Position numbers and translations under genes: made by a program
The notes under the pieces: generated by a model
Database searches by the model: none
The model's input: only the letters and a program-made list of their open reading frames with translations
Told to the model about the DNA's origin: nothing
Assembly (NCBI GenBank): GCA_026122225.1
Contig: JANEZZ010002882.1
Coordinates: forward strand, 186,001 to 250,000
DNA from: Heloderma charlesbogerti
Taxonomy: Eukaryota > Chordata > Lepidosauria > Squamata > Helodermatidae
Length of the DNA: 64,000 bases
Direction of reading: 5' to 3'
Part shown: piece by piece, positions 10,151 to 21,682 of the stretch
Numbering within the stretch: the first letter of the stretch is position 1
How the letters are laid out: every line of letters begins with the position of its first letter

Positions 10151-10780
10151 AAGGAAAACACCATACTTGGGTTTTCAAATGATGCAGCTGGTACTTTCTT
10201 TCACAGGAAACATTTTTATAAAAAAACATTTTAAACACTGTCCAATAAATGAGGAAGGTCCTTTTAATGTCAGAATGTTTTTAATTAACTGAAATGAGGC
10301 AACCCTGGTTTGTAGTTTGAGATTAAACCAGTTCAGATATAACTGTTCAGATACAGCAGGAATCTATGGTTTAACAAACCCTGGAACTTCACCACTACAA
10401 TGCATGAAAGAAAGGAGAAGGAACAGGAGGAGAGAGAATGTGGGCATAATGCTTGTTCTTAATCCAACAGATCACGTTTACTGGAATGAGACTGTTACAT
10501 CTGAACCTGGCCACCATATTGCCTACGAGGAGGTTACCTTGAAGTAGACAGAAGTGTTGTGAGCAAAGCACACAGACAGATCGTCAGGGTGAGATCTGAA
10601 ACCCTGCTCCAAGCAACTGAACCTTTATTTTTCCAGAGCGAGATATATCTCTTTCCAGGAGAGCCTTTCCAGGAGAGCAAGACCTTGTCATGAAAAATGA
10701 GAAGCACGTGCAACTAGAGCACTTCAACAGCATGTTCTCCAGCGAGGCACAACCAGCCCGGAGGGTTCTATGCTTCCTCC
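10151..10780. other. region between intron repeats and CpG island, nothing firm
   Basis: A 76-codon open frame at 10317-10547 has no recognisable domain and lies in sequence with short inverted motifs (TGGTTTAACAAACCCTGG), so it is probably repeat-derived. Confidence 0.35.
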
Positions 10781-11890
10781 AGGACCAGAGCCGGGACGCG
10801 ATGTGCACCAGTTGCTGGGGAACCTGAGCGGGAGGAGAAGGATGCTGCTGCCGCTGCCGCTGCCCGAGGAGGGCGAGGGGAGCGCCGGGCCGCCGCGCCT
10901 GATAAAGGCCCCGGAAGGGCCCCCCTCGCTCGCTCCTGCGGGGCTCCCCTCCAGCGCCCCCGCTCAGGCCCGGAAAGGGGCCTCCGCCGAGCGAAGCCCG
11001 CGCCCCCGTCCCTGCGGGCGCGCGGGGCCGGACGAAGCCAGGCCTGGCTCGGGATGTCACGCGAGAGGCCCGCTCGGCGGAGCGGCCGGGCGGGCGAGGG
11101 CTCTCCGGCGGCCCCCTCCCTCCCTCCGCCCGCCCGCTGCGGCGGCAGCGCCAGGAGGCGGGCGGAGGCGCGCGGGCGGGAGGCCTCGCGGGCGCGGCCG
11201 GGGGTCGCGGCGGGCCGCGCTCGCAGCCAAGATGGCGGCGGCGCCGGTCTCGTAGGCAGCAGCCCCCCCGCGAGGCCGGAGCGCGGGGCCGGGCCGGGCC
11301 GGGCCGGGCCGGCCGGGGCCCGGAGGAGGCTTACCGTGCTGCCCGCGCCCGAAGGGAGGGGCGCGCCGGCGCCGCGGCGAGCGGAGCGCGCGGGGCGGCC
11401 CAGCGAGGGCTGCGGCCACCGCTCCCGGCGGAGGCGGCGGAGCGGGCGGGGGAGCGCGCCGGGAGGCTGAGGCGGAGTCCGGCCGGCGGTCAGCGGCTCC
11501 CGCGCGGCCCCAGCCAGCGACGGAGATGGCGGCCGCGGCGCCTCCGCCCCCTTCTCCGCCTCCCGCCTGGTAGCCGCCGCCCAGGGGAGGCCGGCTGGGC
11601 GGGGCCCGCGCGGGGCGCTCTGGCGCCGGCTGCCTCGGTGCGGAGCCCGCCGCTCCGGTGCCCCAGGCCCGCCGGGCGGGGCAGCGCGGCCGGGGGGCGC
11701 CGGCCGGGGAGGCCGCGCTGGCGCAGAGCCCGAGCCCGAGCCCGAGCCCGAGCCCCCGCCTTCACGGGGGGCGGGCGCTGGGCACGTGCCGCGCGGCGCT
11801 GTAGACGCGCTTGCGAACTCCGCCGCGCGCGCTGCGGCCCCGGCGCGAAGCACGTGGACTTGGGAACAAGCCCGGGGGATGCGTTTTGAC
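10781..11890 (-). promoter_or_regulatory. CpG-island promoter of the ZNF280D-like gene
   Basis: About 1.1 kb of extremely G+C- and CpG-rich DNA in otherwise A+T-rich surroundings. It contains two copies of the YY1-type AAGATGGCGGC / AGATGGCGGCC motif (11229-11239 and 11524-11534), GC boxes, a GGGCC/GGCCG array (11287-11320) and a (GAGCCC)5 array (11726-11755). It lies upstream of the minus-strand coding exons, so it is the likely promoter of that gene. Bidirectional transcription cannot be excluded. The long open frames on both strands here are composition artefacts. Confidence 0.75.
11335..11560 (-). other. candidate non-coding first exon of the ZNF280D-like gene
   Basis: On the minus strand GCACG is followed by a good splice donor (GTAAGC, 11329-11334) inside the CpG island. 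A 5' untranslated exon ending at 11335 would splice to the coding exons downstream. The 5' limit (transcription start) is a guess placed near the upstream YY1-type motif. Confidence 0.35.
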
Positions 11891-12989
11891 GGGGAAATAA
11901 AATGCAGTGAGCATCTGAAACTGTGCACGCGCTAGGTCAGGCGTCGCCCGGCTATTGAACGTTTTGTGTGTGTTTTTTAGGAGGAGGAGGAGAGGATGCT
12001 GGGGTGACCAGCCCAGGAGCTGGTGCTAAGCCCGTGCGCTGCTCTTTTCCCAAGCCATTTAGAGACTGAATTTTAAGTTTAAAGGTTGAGAATTCACGTT
12101 CCTAAAGGAATGGAAGTAAGATGCTGCCGAAGCGGGATGAAGGTCAGAGCCCTTTCCTACAACGGAGGTGCTGAATCTGGTTCCACTGAACCTGCCAGAG
12201 TTTGACATGAGAAGTACCTCAGGAGCATGACGCACCATTCCCTTTCCAGGCCTTCTTCTTCTGGCGTTCTCGGAGAAGCCACCTGTGTGAGTCCTGCAAG
12301 GTGTGCTTTGTAGATACTCCCTTTGAGTTGATTTTTGAATTCGTCTTTTTCCAGACTTCCCACTGCACCTTTATTTAGCTCTCCTAATACTGTTTGGCAG
12401 TGGCTGTGATCGCCATTTCAGGTGGATCTGCTTGCCTCCTAAATATCTATCTAGAGTTGGTATAAGCATAATAGACATATTACCATATTAATACAGGCCA
12501 ATGTCTTGGACTGCTAGGTCTTTGTTGCTGAGACACAAATGGATTCTGGTTCAAATGCCTTTGAAGCACCTGTTCCTTTCAGAGTATTTGGCAAATCAGT
12601 AATGCAACACCTTTCCAGGTGTATTTGTATTATTTATTTGATTACTTTCACCAAGTAGTTTGAAAGCTTTTTACAATTTTAAAAAAAGCCGCACACAGGA
12701 CAATCATAAAAATGCATCTACAACAATTCATTTAAAACTCAAAAAACAATAAACAGATGAAGGGCTTTGCTGATTTCAGCTGGTCTAACAATGTTTTAAT
12801 CAAGTTTAATAACTGAATTTTAGTGATAATGTCAGAGTTTGAGATGTATATCCTTCAGGTTTCTTTTAATTCATGCAAGAATGTCAATTTTTTTGGAAAA
12901 CATATTAGGCCATATCCTCACTCGGAAGCAATCCAGCAACATTGAAACATTAGGGAATAGCAGCAACCATCAGCAGCAGCAGCCCTTCT
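11891..12989. other. region between CpG island and L2 element, nothing recognised
   Basis: Upstream flank of the ZNF280D promoter. No exon, RNA gene or clear repeat was seen. Confidence 0.4.
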
Positions 12990-13373
12990 CCATGAGCCCC
13001 TGCCAAAGGAAGTGAGGCGGGTGGCTACTAGGAGGAGGGCTTTTTCTGTTGTGGCACCCCTGCTCTGGAATGAGCTCCCTAGTGAGGTTCACCTGGCGCC
13101 TACATTGTACTCCTTTCGGCGCCAGGTGAAGACCTTTTTATTTTCCCAGGCTTTTTAGCTTTCTAAATTTTTATCTTTGCTGTTTTAAATCTGTATTTTA
13201 AATTCCTGTACTGCTGCTAAGTTTTATTGTGGTTGCATTGTTATATTGTGGTTTTAATGTTCTGTATGTTTTAAATTGTTTTATTGTGTGTTGTTTGGTT
13301 TTAATTTTTGTGAACTGCCCAGAGAGCTTCAGCTATTGGGCGGTATAGAAATGAAATAAATAAATAAATAAAC
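12990..13373 (+). mobile_element. L2-like LINE, 3' end
   Basis: The 3' UTR of an L2-like element: phrases GAGGAGGGCTTTTTCTGTTG and CTCTGGAATGAGCTCCCT, a T-rich tract, GGGCGGTATAGAAATGAAAT, and a terminal (AAAT)n tail at 13352-13372. It contains a GC-rich stem-loop, listed separately. 5' truncated with no coding sequence left. Confidence 0.65.
13090..13128. repeat. perfect 11-bp stem-loop in the L2-like 3' UTR
   Basis: CACCTGGCGCC (13090-13100) and GGCGCCAGGTG (13118-13128) pair perfectly around a 17-nt loop. A decayed equivalent of the left arm (CATCTGGCACC) is visible in the related fragment near 41230. Confidence 0.8.
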
Positions 13374-13783
13374 CACACACCACAAGAATTTACAGGAACT
13401 GTGCAGCTCTCTCATCAGTTACAGCATTGCCCTACAAATAATGCAATTAGGAACTGTGTATGAAAAGCACCAATCACCAAGCCACATCTTCATGGCTAGA
13501 AATACTGGAGCCATTCAGCTCCCCTCTCACACACCACTGCCTCAGAAATCTGCCAGTAATGAATGGCATGCTTCTGTTTTCTGATTTTGTCAGCCCTGAC
13601 ACCGTCTTGCTGGGTACAACTGCTGCCAAAAGGGGTTAGGGAGCATAGGCTCAACTCCTGCTGTAAGTAAATGGTGCTGGTCTCTCTTTCCAGCTTTAAC
13701 ACTGGTCCACAGGCAATGCACAGCTGACGTGACACAACTAACTGCTTTGCAACAAAGTTAGACACAAAAAGGGAAAAGAGGCT

Positions 13784-14809
13784 ATGGAAGGACAAGACTC
13801 TCCAGTTGTGGTGACCTGCAAGGTGTGTGCAGTGTTTGTTTTCTTGCCTGAGAACAACATGGCCTACACCTGCAACAAGTGCAAGTTGATCACGCTGCTG
13901 GAGGAAAAAGTAAGTGGACTGGAGTGGCGACTGTCGACCCTCCGGGGAATAAGAGAACACGAAGAGTTCTTGGACAGAATGGGGGAACTACAGCAGCAAA
14001 GGGCAGACCAGAAGCTTGAAGAGCAACAGCAAGATGAGGCAGTGGGAAATGCTGAGGTGAAGAAAAATGGAGTAGAGGAGACTCCTTGGAAAAGGGTGAC
14101 AGTTAGGAGAAGAAGAACTAGATGCCACTCTGCACCAGTGGAAGCAGTGGAGCTGTGGAACCGATTCCAGGTACTTGCGGATGAGACTGGAGGACAGCCT
14201 GCAGAGGAAGAATCACAGGGGAACCTGCATGAGAGTGAGCAAGAGGCTGAAGGTCAGTCAAACAGAGGCGATGAAACCCAGACCTACAACAACAAGAAGA
14301 GAAGAGTGGTAGTAGTGGGAGACTCCTTGCTGCGTGGGATCAAGACCCAAGTATGTCGCAAAGACCCGTGGACTTGCCAGGTATGTTGTCTCCCGGGAGG
14401 ATGGATTAGAGATGTGACTGAAAGGTTACCTGCATTCATAAAGCCCACTGACAGGTATCCCTTTCTTCTCATCCATGTGGGAACAAATGATACCGCCAAG
14501 CGGAGCTACGAAGAGATCACGTCAGACTTTGAAGCTTTGGGAAGGAAACTCAAGAACTTTGGGGCCCAGACAGTTTTCTCATCCATCCTTCCAGTAGTTA
14601 GAAGAGGGATAGAAAGGGAACGAAAAATACTCCAGGTGAATGACTGGCTACGAAGGCGGTGCCGACGAAAGAGATTTGGATTCTGGGACCACGGGCTATA
14701 CTTCCTGGAAGATGGGCTGTTGGCTAGGGATGGGTTGCACCTCACAAAGGCTGGGAAGAATGTGTTTGGCCACAGCATGAAGAACTTCATCAGGAGGGCT
14801 TTAAACTGA
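13784..14809 (+). CDS. CR1 ORF1 protein with zinc-finger-like N terminus and SGNH esterase domain
   Basis: An intact 341-codon frame. Residues 12-33 hold a C-x2-C-x14-C-x2-C zinc-finger-like motif, followed by a charged, probably coiled-coil stretch (LLEEKVSGLEWRL) and a basic segment (VRRRRTR). The C-terminal half is an SGNH/GDSL hydrolase: block I VVVGDSLLRG with Ser181, block III HVGTND at 231-236, block V DGLHL with Asp316 and His319, the expected catalytic set. CR1 ORF1 proteins bind element RNA, and the esterase domain is typical of CR1-like ORF1. The stop at 14807-14809 is followed by a spacer before ORF2. Unlike ORF2 it has no obvious lesion. Confidence 0.9.
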   Translation: MEGQDSPVVVTCKVCAVFVFLPENNMAYTCNKCKLITLLEEKVSGLEWRLSTLRGIREHEEFLDRMGELQQQRADQKLEEQQQDEAVGNAEVKKNGVEETPWKRVTVRRRRTRCHSAPVEAVELWNRFQVLADETGGQPAEEESQGNLHESEQEAEGQSNRGDETQTYNNKKRRVVVVGDSLLRGIKTQVCRKDPWTCQVCCLPGGWIRDVTERLPAFIKPTDRYPFLLIHVGTNDTAKRSYEEITSDFEALGRKLKNFGAQTVFSSILPVVRRGIERERKILQVNDWLRRRCRRKRFGFWDHGLYFLEDGLLARDGLHLTKAGKNVFGHSMKNFIRRALN

Positions 14810-14982
14810 ATCCTACGGGGAAGGGAGATGTAATCTTGGGGGTAACAATGGACATAGGCGCATGCACTGCAATGGAGAGAACAGCTCTGATAGCGCCCAA
14901 TAATAGTCTTCAGACACATGTAGGAAGAAAGCCAGACTATGAAGCACATGGTCTTTGATGTCTATATACTAATGCCCAGAGT

Positions 14983-17718
14983 ATGGGAAACAAACAGAAC
15001 GGACTTGAACTCTTAATACAAGGGGGAAATTATGACCTGATAGGTATAACTGAGACTTGGTGGGATGACTCTCATGACTGGAATACAGCAATTGAAGGCT
15101 ATAACTTGTTCAAAAAGAACAGGAGGAACAGAAAGGGAGGTGGGGTTGCACTGTATGTGAAAAATACATATCTCTGCCCAGAAATACAGGAGGAGGAGCT
15201 TGGTAGCCCCATCGAGAGCATCTGGGTTGAAATAAATGGAGCAAAGAATAAAAGGAACCTGGTGGTCGGAGTCTACTACCGGCCACCCAATCAAGGAGAA
15301 GACAAGGATGAAAGTTTTGAAAAGCAAATAGCCAATGTTTTAAGGAAGCATGATGTAGTAGTAATGGGGGACTTCAATTTCCCCGATATTTGTTGAGAGA
15401 CACATTCTGCAAAACATGGCCCCTCCAGGAAATTCCTGACTTGTGTGGCGGATAACTTCCTCCTACAGAAAGTAGAGGAAGGAACTAGAGGATCGGCTAT
15501 CCTTGACTTGATCCTAACCAACAGAGATGACTTAGTGGATAAAGTAGCAGTTACAGGAACTCTGGGGGAAAGCGACCATGTTGTACTTGAGTTCTTGGTT
15601 CTAAGGGAAGCAAAAGCCAAGTGTAGTCAAACGCGTACCCTGGATTTTAGGAAAGCTGATTTTCATAAACTCAGAACAATGATCAGTAAGGTCCCATGGC
15701 AAGCGATGCTAGCGGGAAAAGGAGTCCAAGATGGGTGGGAGCTTTTAAAAAAGGAAATTCTCAAGGCACAATCACAAGCAATTCCAACAAGAAGAAAAGG
15801 TGGAAGACAACAGAAGAAGCCAATGTGGCTTCACAAAAAGCTTAGGGATGACCTGAAAACAAAAAACGACACATATAGGAAGTGGAAAGAAAGCCAAGAA
15901 ACAAAGGAAGAGTACAGGCAGGTAGCACAGAATTGCAGGGATGGCGTCAGGAAGGCTAAAGCTGAGAATGAGCTGAGGTTAGCAAGGGCTGTTAAAAACA
16001 ACAAAAAGGCTTTCTTCAGCTACGTGCATAGTAAAAGGCAGAGGAAAGAAATGGTGATTCAGCTATTAAATCGGGATGGCAAAATGATAACAGATGACAA
16101 AGAAAAGGCAGAGGTGCTCAATTCCTACTTTGGCTCAGTCTTCTCCCAAAAGAGGGTCTATGACCCCCCTGGCAAAGGCGAAGCACAGGCTGAAGGGGCA
16201 GGATTGCAGCTTGAGATCGACAGGCATATGGTCAAGGAACACCTCATTACTTTGAATGAGTTCAAATCTCCAGGGCCAGATGAACTGCATCCTAGAGTCA
16301 TAAAGGAACTGGCAGAAGAACTGTCAGAACCGCTGTCTATTCTCTTTGAGAAATCATGAAGGACGGGGGAAGTGCCAGATGACTGGAGGAGGGCTAACGT
16401 TGTCCCTATCTTCAAAAAGGGTAAAAAGGAGGAACCTGGGAACTACACACCAGTCAGTCTGACATCAATCCCTGGGAAAATTCTGGAGCAGATCATAAAG
16501 CAATCCATCTGGAAGCACCTTGACAACAATGCCGTGATTACTCGAAGCCAACATGGATTTGTCAAAAACAAGTCCTGCCAGACAAATCTGATCTCATTTT
16601 TGGATCAAGTCACCTCCCTTGTAGACCGTGGGAATGCTGTAGACATCATATACCTCGACTTCAGCAAAGCTTTCGACAAAGTGTCCCATGATATCCTGAT
16701 GAGCAAAGTAGCTCAAAGTGGGCTAGATGAAACAACGATCCGGTGGATCCACAGTTGGCTACAGAATCGGACTCAAAGAGTGCTTCTCAATGGGACCTTC
16801 TCAAACTGGGGAGAGGTAACGAGTGGGGTGCCGCAGTGCTCAGTCCTGGGCCCAGTGCTCTTCAACATTTTTATGAATGACTTGGAGGAGGAGGTGCAGG
16901 GAATGCTGATCAAATTTGCAGATGGCACAAAATTGGGCGGGATAGCTAATACTTCGGAAGACAGAAACAAAATTCAAAGTGATCTGGATAGACTGGAGCG
17001 CTGGGCAGAAAACAACAGAATGACTTTTAATAGGGACAAATGCCAAGTTCTGCACCTAGGAAAAAGAAACCAAATGCACAGTTACAAGATGGGGGATACG
17101 TGGCTCAACCACACTACAAGCGAGAAGGATCTTGGAACTGTTGTCGATCACCAGCTGAATATGAGCCAACCATGTGATGTGGCTGCAAAAAAGGCAAATG
17201 CTCTTTTGGGCTGCATTCATAGAAGCATCGCTTCCAAATCCCAGGAAGTACTAGTTCCCCTCTACTCAGCACTGGTTAGGCCTCATCTGGAGTACTGTGT
17301 CCAGTTCTGGGCACCACACTTGAAGAAGGATGCAGACAAGCTGGAGAGGGTTCAGAGGAGGGCAACAAAGATGATCAGGGAACTGGAAACAAAGCCCTAT
17401 GAAGAGAGACTGAAAGAACTGGGCATGTTTAGCCTTGAGAAGAGAAGACTGAGGGGAGATATGATAGCACTCTTCAAGTACTTGAAAGGTCATCCCAGAG
17501 AGGAAGGCCAGGATCTCTTCTTGATCATCCCAGAGTGCAGGACACGGAATAATGGGCTCAAATTACAGGAAGCCAGATTCTGGCTGAACATCAGGAAAAA
17601 CCTCCTGACTGTAAGAGCAATACGACAATGGAACATATTACCTGGGGAGGTGGTGGGCTCTCCCACACTGGAGGCCTTCAAGACGAGGCTGGACAGCCAT
17701 TTGTCAGGGATGCTCTGA
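14983..17718 (+). pseudogene. CR1 ORF2 endonuclease/reverse transcriptase with two TGA codons
   Basis: About 912 codons in one frame, interrupted only by TGA at 15394-15396 and 16357-16359. Family knowledge of these segments (FPDIC-W and EKS-W-R) puts Trp at both places, so both look like TGG to TGA changes. An APE-type endonuclease is visible in ITETWWDD, VVMGDFNFPD and ESDHVVLEF. The reverse transcriptase shows motif A YLDFSKAFD (Asp codon 16657), motif B GVPQCSVLGP (Gly changed to Cys, codon 16837) and motif C FADG at 16918-16926, where the second catalytic Asp is Gly. The copy at 1-978 keeps PQGS and FADD. The frame starts at an internal-looking ATG after a TGA at 14956. Catalytically dead. 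Confidence 0.9.
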
Positions 17719-17800
17719 CTTGGATTCCTGCATTGAGCAGGGGGTTGGACTCGATGGCCTTGTAGGCCCCTTCCAACCCTACTATTCTATGATTCTATGA

Positions 17801-18936
17801 AAGGCCTGGGCTCCCCTAGGCAAGGTCACTGAAGGGAGACAACAAGGGCAATGTCAAGGCTTGCAACCTCTGACCAGTGCAATCCTGGCTGCATTGAATG
17901 CTCCCATTCCTTCTTATTAGGCTACAGCTGAGTCGTTTAAACAAACATTGTTATTGGCATTTGGTAAATAATTGTTTGGAGTGTAACACTTCAAAGCAAG
18001 TCATTTCTAAGCAACTTAGTTGGGCAACATGACAACACTCCTGATCCGGTCCCACTCAAGAGAGCATAAGTACACAGAATGGCAAACCCTCCACAGCCTG
18101 CAGCCCAGTGGCAGCTCACCTTCCCCAGCTCCAGCCACCGGCCCAGGCATCCCTTACTGGACTCCTGGCCACGTGCCCTAGATGGCAAGTGGGGGTTGCA
18201 GCTTGGTGGTGAGGCATGGCTACAGCTCACCTCCCCTGCCCCCATTCCACTGGAGGTGAGCTCACCTGGCCACGCAGCTTCTGTAACGCCTCTTCATGGG
18301 CCCTTGCCTTGCACCTTTTCTGCCTTGCAGCAAAGCATAATGACAATTAAGAAGTTCACATGCTCCATGGGGACATGGGCTGCATTGCTGCCATGGGGAG
18401 TGTCTCTCTGCCCTGGCATCTTGTCTCCTGTACACTGGGGAATTTCAGACCTGGATCAATACGCTGGTTGCGGCCATGCACTTGAGCAGATGGAGCAGAG
18501 ATGTCAAACTTCTGCAACACAGACATACCTATTCAGGTTTTACAGTGCTTTCACATGTCATATTTATTCATATTTCCCATGTGAAAGCTATTCATATACT
18601 TTACTTCAGTCCAGGATTACCCACCATATCTGCCAATCCCCCGAAATTATTTTTTTCAAAAGACCATGTTCAAGTCAGTGAAAAAGAGCTCATCTCTTTG
18701 ACAGTTGAAGACAGGCTAATATTTTACTTTCCAGCCAACAGATAAGGGAGAAACGGCAAGAGACAATGGGAAATGTGAAGCAGTGTTCTTTTTTGGAAGC
18801 TGTTTTCAATTTAGAATGATTACATTAGGGGTGAGCTGTAACTTACATTCAACAAGTCCAATCTTTTCTGGAGCTTCAGAAATGAAAATGTTGTCTGGAA
18901 GGGGATTGGGAAGGGAAAATGCACCATATACTTCCA
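17801..18936. other. intergenic stretch, no gene recognised
   Basis: A 200-codon open frame at 18079-18681 has no recognisable domain and no conserved look. A short inverted repeat (GCTTTCACATG 18547-18557 with CATGTGAAAGC 18578-18588) is present. Confidence 0.4.
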
Positions 18937-18993
18937 TAGAATACTAGGGCTGGAAGGGACTTATGAAACCATCGAGTCCAACCCCCTTGTATT
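18937..18993 (-). mobile_element. CR1 LINE, 3' end fragment (divergent subfamily)
   Basis: Plus-strand CATAGAATACTAGGGCTGG, then CATCGAGTCCAACCCCCTT, is the antisense of a CR1 tail of an older type (GGGCTGGAAGGGAC instead of GGGTTGGAAGGGGC). Confidence 0.7.
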
Positions 18994-18994
18994 T

Positions 18995-19133
18995 CAGCCT
19001 TCCCCAACCTGGGGCCCTCCAGATGTGTTTGACTACAACTCCCATCACCCCCAGCCTGCAATGGCCCTGCTGTCAATGGATGATGGGGACTGTAGACTAG
19101 CACATCTGGAAGGCCCCAGGTTGGGGAAGGCTG
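18995..19133. mobile_element. palindromic non-autonomous DNA element (MITE)
   Basis: Terminal inverted repeats of about 30 bp: CAGCCTTCCCCAACCTGGGG at the left and its complement (CCCCAGGTTGGGGAAGGCTG) at the right, with inner parts (ACTACAACTCCCATCA) also largely self-complementary. No transposase. A related element lies at 40942-41071. Confidence 0.75.
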
Positions 19134-19154
19134 TAACATACCGGGGCAAAAGAG

Positions 19155-19913
19155 TCCCAACTTCACATACTGTATATGCTGATGGGATCTGAGCTAGCAG
19201 TGACTGACCAAGGAAGAGACTCTGGAGTTGTGGGGGACGTCTCGATGGAAATGTTGACCCCATGTGTGGCTGGTGTGAAAAAGGCAAATTCCATGTTAGG
19301 CATAATCAGGAAAGGAATCGAAAATAAAACTGCCAAGATCATACTCCCCTTATACAAATCTATGGTGCACCCACACCTGGAATACTGCGTACAGTTCTGG
19401 TCACTGCACCTAAAAAAGGATATTTGAAAGTTGGAAAGAGTGCAGAAAAGGGCACTCTTCAGGGGCACTCTTCAGGGGCACTCTTCAGGGGATCAGGGGA
19501 CTGGAAACAAAGCCCTATGAGGAGAGACTGAAAGAACTGGGCATGTTTAGTCTTGAGAAGACTGAGGGGAGACATGATAGCGCTCTTCAAGTCCTTGAAA
19601 GGTTGTCACAGAGAGGAAGGCCAGCATGTCTTCTCGATCATCCCAGAGTGCAGGACATGGAATCATGGGCTCAAGTGACAGGAAGCCAGATTCCGGCTGA
19701 ACATCAGGAAAAACTTCCTGACTGTTAGAGCAATACGACAATGGAACCAATTACCCAGGTAGGTGGTGGGCTCTCCTACACAGGAGGCATTCAAGACGAG
19801 GCTGGACAGCCGTCTGCCAGGGATGCTCTGACTTGGATTCCTGCATTGAGCAGGGGGTTGGACTCGATGGCCTTGTAGGCCCCTTCCAACCCTACTATTC
19901 TGTGATTCTGTGA
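19155..19913 (+). mobile_element. CR1 LINE fragment, apparently mosaic
   Basis: The first part (19155-19445) encodes a decayed CR1 RT C-terminal stretch of a divergent type ([31 protein letters not shown]). The second part (19491-19913) matches the subfamily of 13500-17800, including its TGA-bearing phrase near 19675 and a 3' end with ATTCTGTG repeats. The join is marked by three direct 13-bp repeats. Inactive. Confidence 0.75.
19451..19489 (+). repeat. three tandem copies of a 13-bp unit
   Basis: GGCACTCTTCAGG occurs three times in a row at 19451, 19464 and 19477, exactly where the two parts of the mosaic CR1 fragment meet. Confidence 0.9.
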
Positions 19914-21682
19914 TCTAACAATATTTGATCAACCTTTCCATGTATCCTGCTGTTGTTCTGACCTCATTTCTTGGTTAGGTTTGGAAGAGACAGGTGTCAT
20001 TACAATGGTCTGGAAAGAAAATGTGTGAAAGAGTCCGATAGGGGTAGCTGTTGGGCTGAGCAATCCTATACCCCAATTCCAGGGGCCGGAGCAGGGGAGG
20101 ATACACTGTTGCTGCCTTGTTTCCTGTGTGTCCTTAGCCCAAGAGGGGTGGGACAAACACCACCCAGGAAAGAAAGGCAGCCATGCTCCCTGCACCCATG
20201 GAAACAGCGGCAAATCCCACCAGTCGGGATAAGCCTGAAAGGATGCCCTCCCCAGACGGAACTCCTGACGATAGGACCATGCCCCTAGGACACAAGGACG
20301 CCACAGCACTCCCACCCCATCAGCTCCAGTGGCTCAGCTAGCAAGCTATGCCCCCGATGCTGCCAGTCTCCAGGCTGCCCTACTGGCAGGAAGTGAGTCC
20401 CATCATGCTACGCACAACCACTGGTTTGGGCACCAGGCATGGAGGGATGGAAGGGGAGCCCCCATAACAAGACGCCCATGTAGCTCCCTCTGCAAGATGC
20501 CTTCAGAGAGCACCTCAAGCCCTCCTGGGCCAAGGTCAAAAACCCACCCAGACAGAGAACTATTCTTTTGCAAAGCAGCCAAAGGGAGTGGCCAGGACAC
20601 ACCACAAGGGCAGCTGCAGCCACATACCACCAACAGCAGAATCCTCCAGTGGCTCATGGAGATGGGAAGCAGAGGATTGTGGGAGTTTGAGCCCCACCAA
20701 GGAGAAGCAGTGGCAAGGAGAGGGAGCTCCTGGGGCTCGGACCTCCACCACAAACCCACAGAGAAGTGCCCTACCCTTTCAGCCATAGGAGCAGACCCTT
20801 CCTGGGGTATATGTCTCCCCCAGTCACAAGACCCAGCCATAGATGCCAGAGGCACAGGGGCAGCAGCGTGGTAAACAGCCCAGGTCTCACATGCAGGAGG
20901 CCCCAGGTCTGAAACAGGGCACAACCCCACAGTAGAGGGGCTCCCCACCCCGAGGCACAGCTCAGCCAATCAGGAGGAGAGCTGCATGAATCACCCAGAA
21001 CTTTCGGCACCCCTCCCCCTGGCAGCTCACATGACCCATCCTGCTCATGCTGCTGTGCCACAGGCCAGCCTGGCCAGGTCGCTTCCTGGCAGGAGTCCTT
21101 GCCCTTCCCCTCCCTCCGCCTCCCCTCACAATGCAGGAACCCCGAGTGAGCAGAGACAGGAGGGGTCACTGCCCCGAGCCCTCAAAGTCCTGTGGCTGAA
21201 GGCAGATCATACTGACGGGTGGGGAGGGGTCCCTCTCCACAGCTCCAGAACATGGGAGGAAATCAAAGCCTGTGGAACCACATCTGGGCTGGAGGAGATG
21301 CTGAAAAGGAAAGGCACTATGTGAGGGAGCCGCCAGTCACTCCAGCAGGGCTCCTGTGCCTGGACAGTGGCCTGACGGACAGCAAGGTAGCAGGGGCAAG
21401 TTCCCCAATGGCAGCAGTACCATGTTTATGACACACTTGACCAGTGTGCCTGTCTGTCATGGCTGCAGCATATCTGGCATTCTGCTGGCACAGTGGGACT
21501 GCCACCGTATCCAATAGTCCATCTTCAGCGTAGAATTTCTCTGTTCATTTCTTTTATACTAGAAAAGGTGTCATGAATGCTTGCCCTCTCAGAAAATTCA
21601 GAGATTCAGGTATCCCCACTTAGCCGAAGAAGCTTCAATACTATGTAAAACACAACACACGTGCATATATTCTACATATAGA
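19914..21682. other. moderately G+C-rich unique sequence, no gene recognised
   Basis: Several overlapping open frames on both strands (for example 20329-20874 plus and 20403-20969 minus) have no recognisable domain, no convincing splice-site context and mutually overlapping antisense partners. They look like chance frames in G+C-rich DNA. Confidence 0.4.

Larger units (their letters stand above)
13500..17800 (+). mobile_element. near-complete CR1 LINE
   Basis: A CR1-clade non-LTR retrotransposon with 5' UTR, ORF1, a roughly 170-bp spacer, ORF2 and a short 3' UTR ending in the ATTCTATG repeat at about 17783-17800. The 3' end matches all other CR1 tails in the window. The 5' boundary is not defined by any repeat I can see. 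I place it near 13500 because ORF1 begins at 13784 and the preceding bases are not obviously part of another element. No target duplication was found, as expected for CR1. The element lies between the ZNF280D and TCF12 promoters. Confidence 0.9.

Noticed and set aside
10768..11928. 386-codon minus-strand frame and overlapping plus-strand frames in the first CpG island
   Set aside because: Arg/Ala/Pro/Gly-rich on every frame, no domain, typical of chance open frames in CpG-rich DNA.
14956..14983. Stop codon readthrough or frameshift linking CR1 ORF1 and ORF2
   Set aside because: Stops lie between the ORFs in the ORF2 frame and the spacer is about 170 bp, so ORF2 is a separate frame.
20329..20969. 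Overlapping 181- and 188-codon frames on opposite strands
   Set aside because: No domain, no splice context, mutual antisense overlap in G+C-rich unique DNA.
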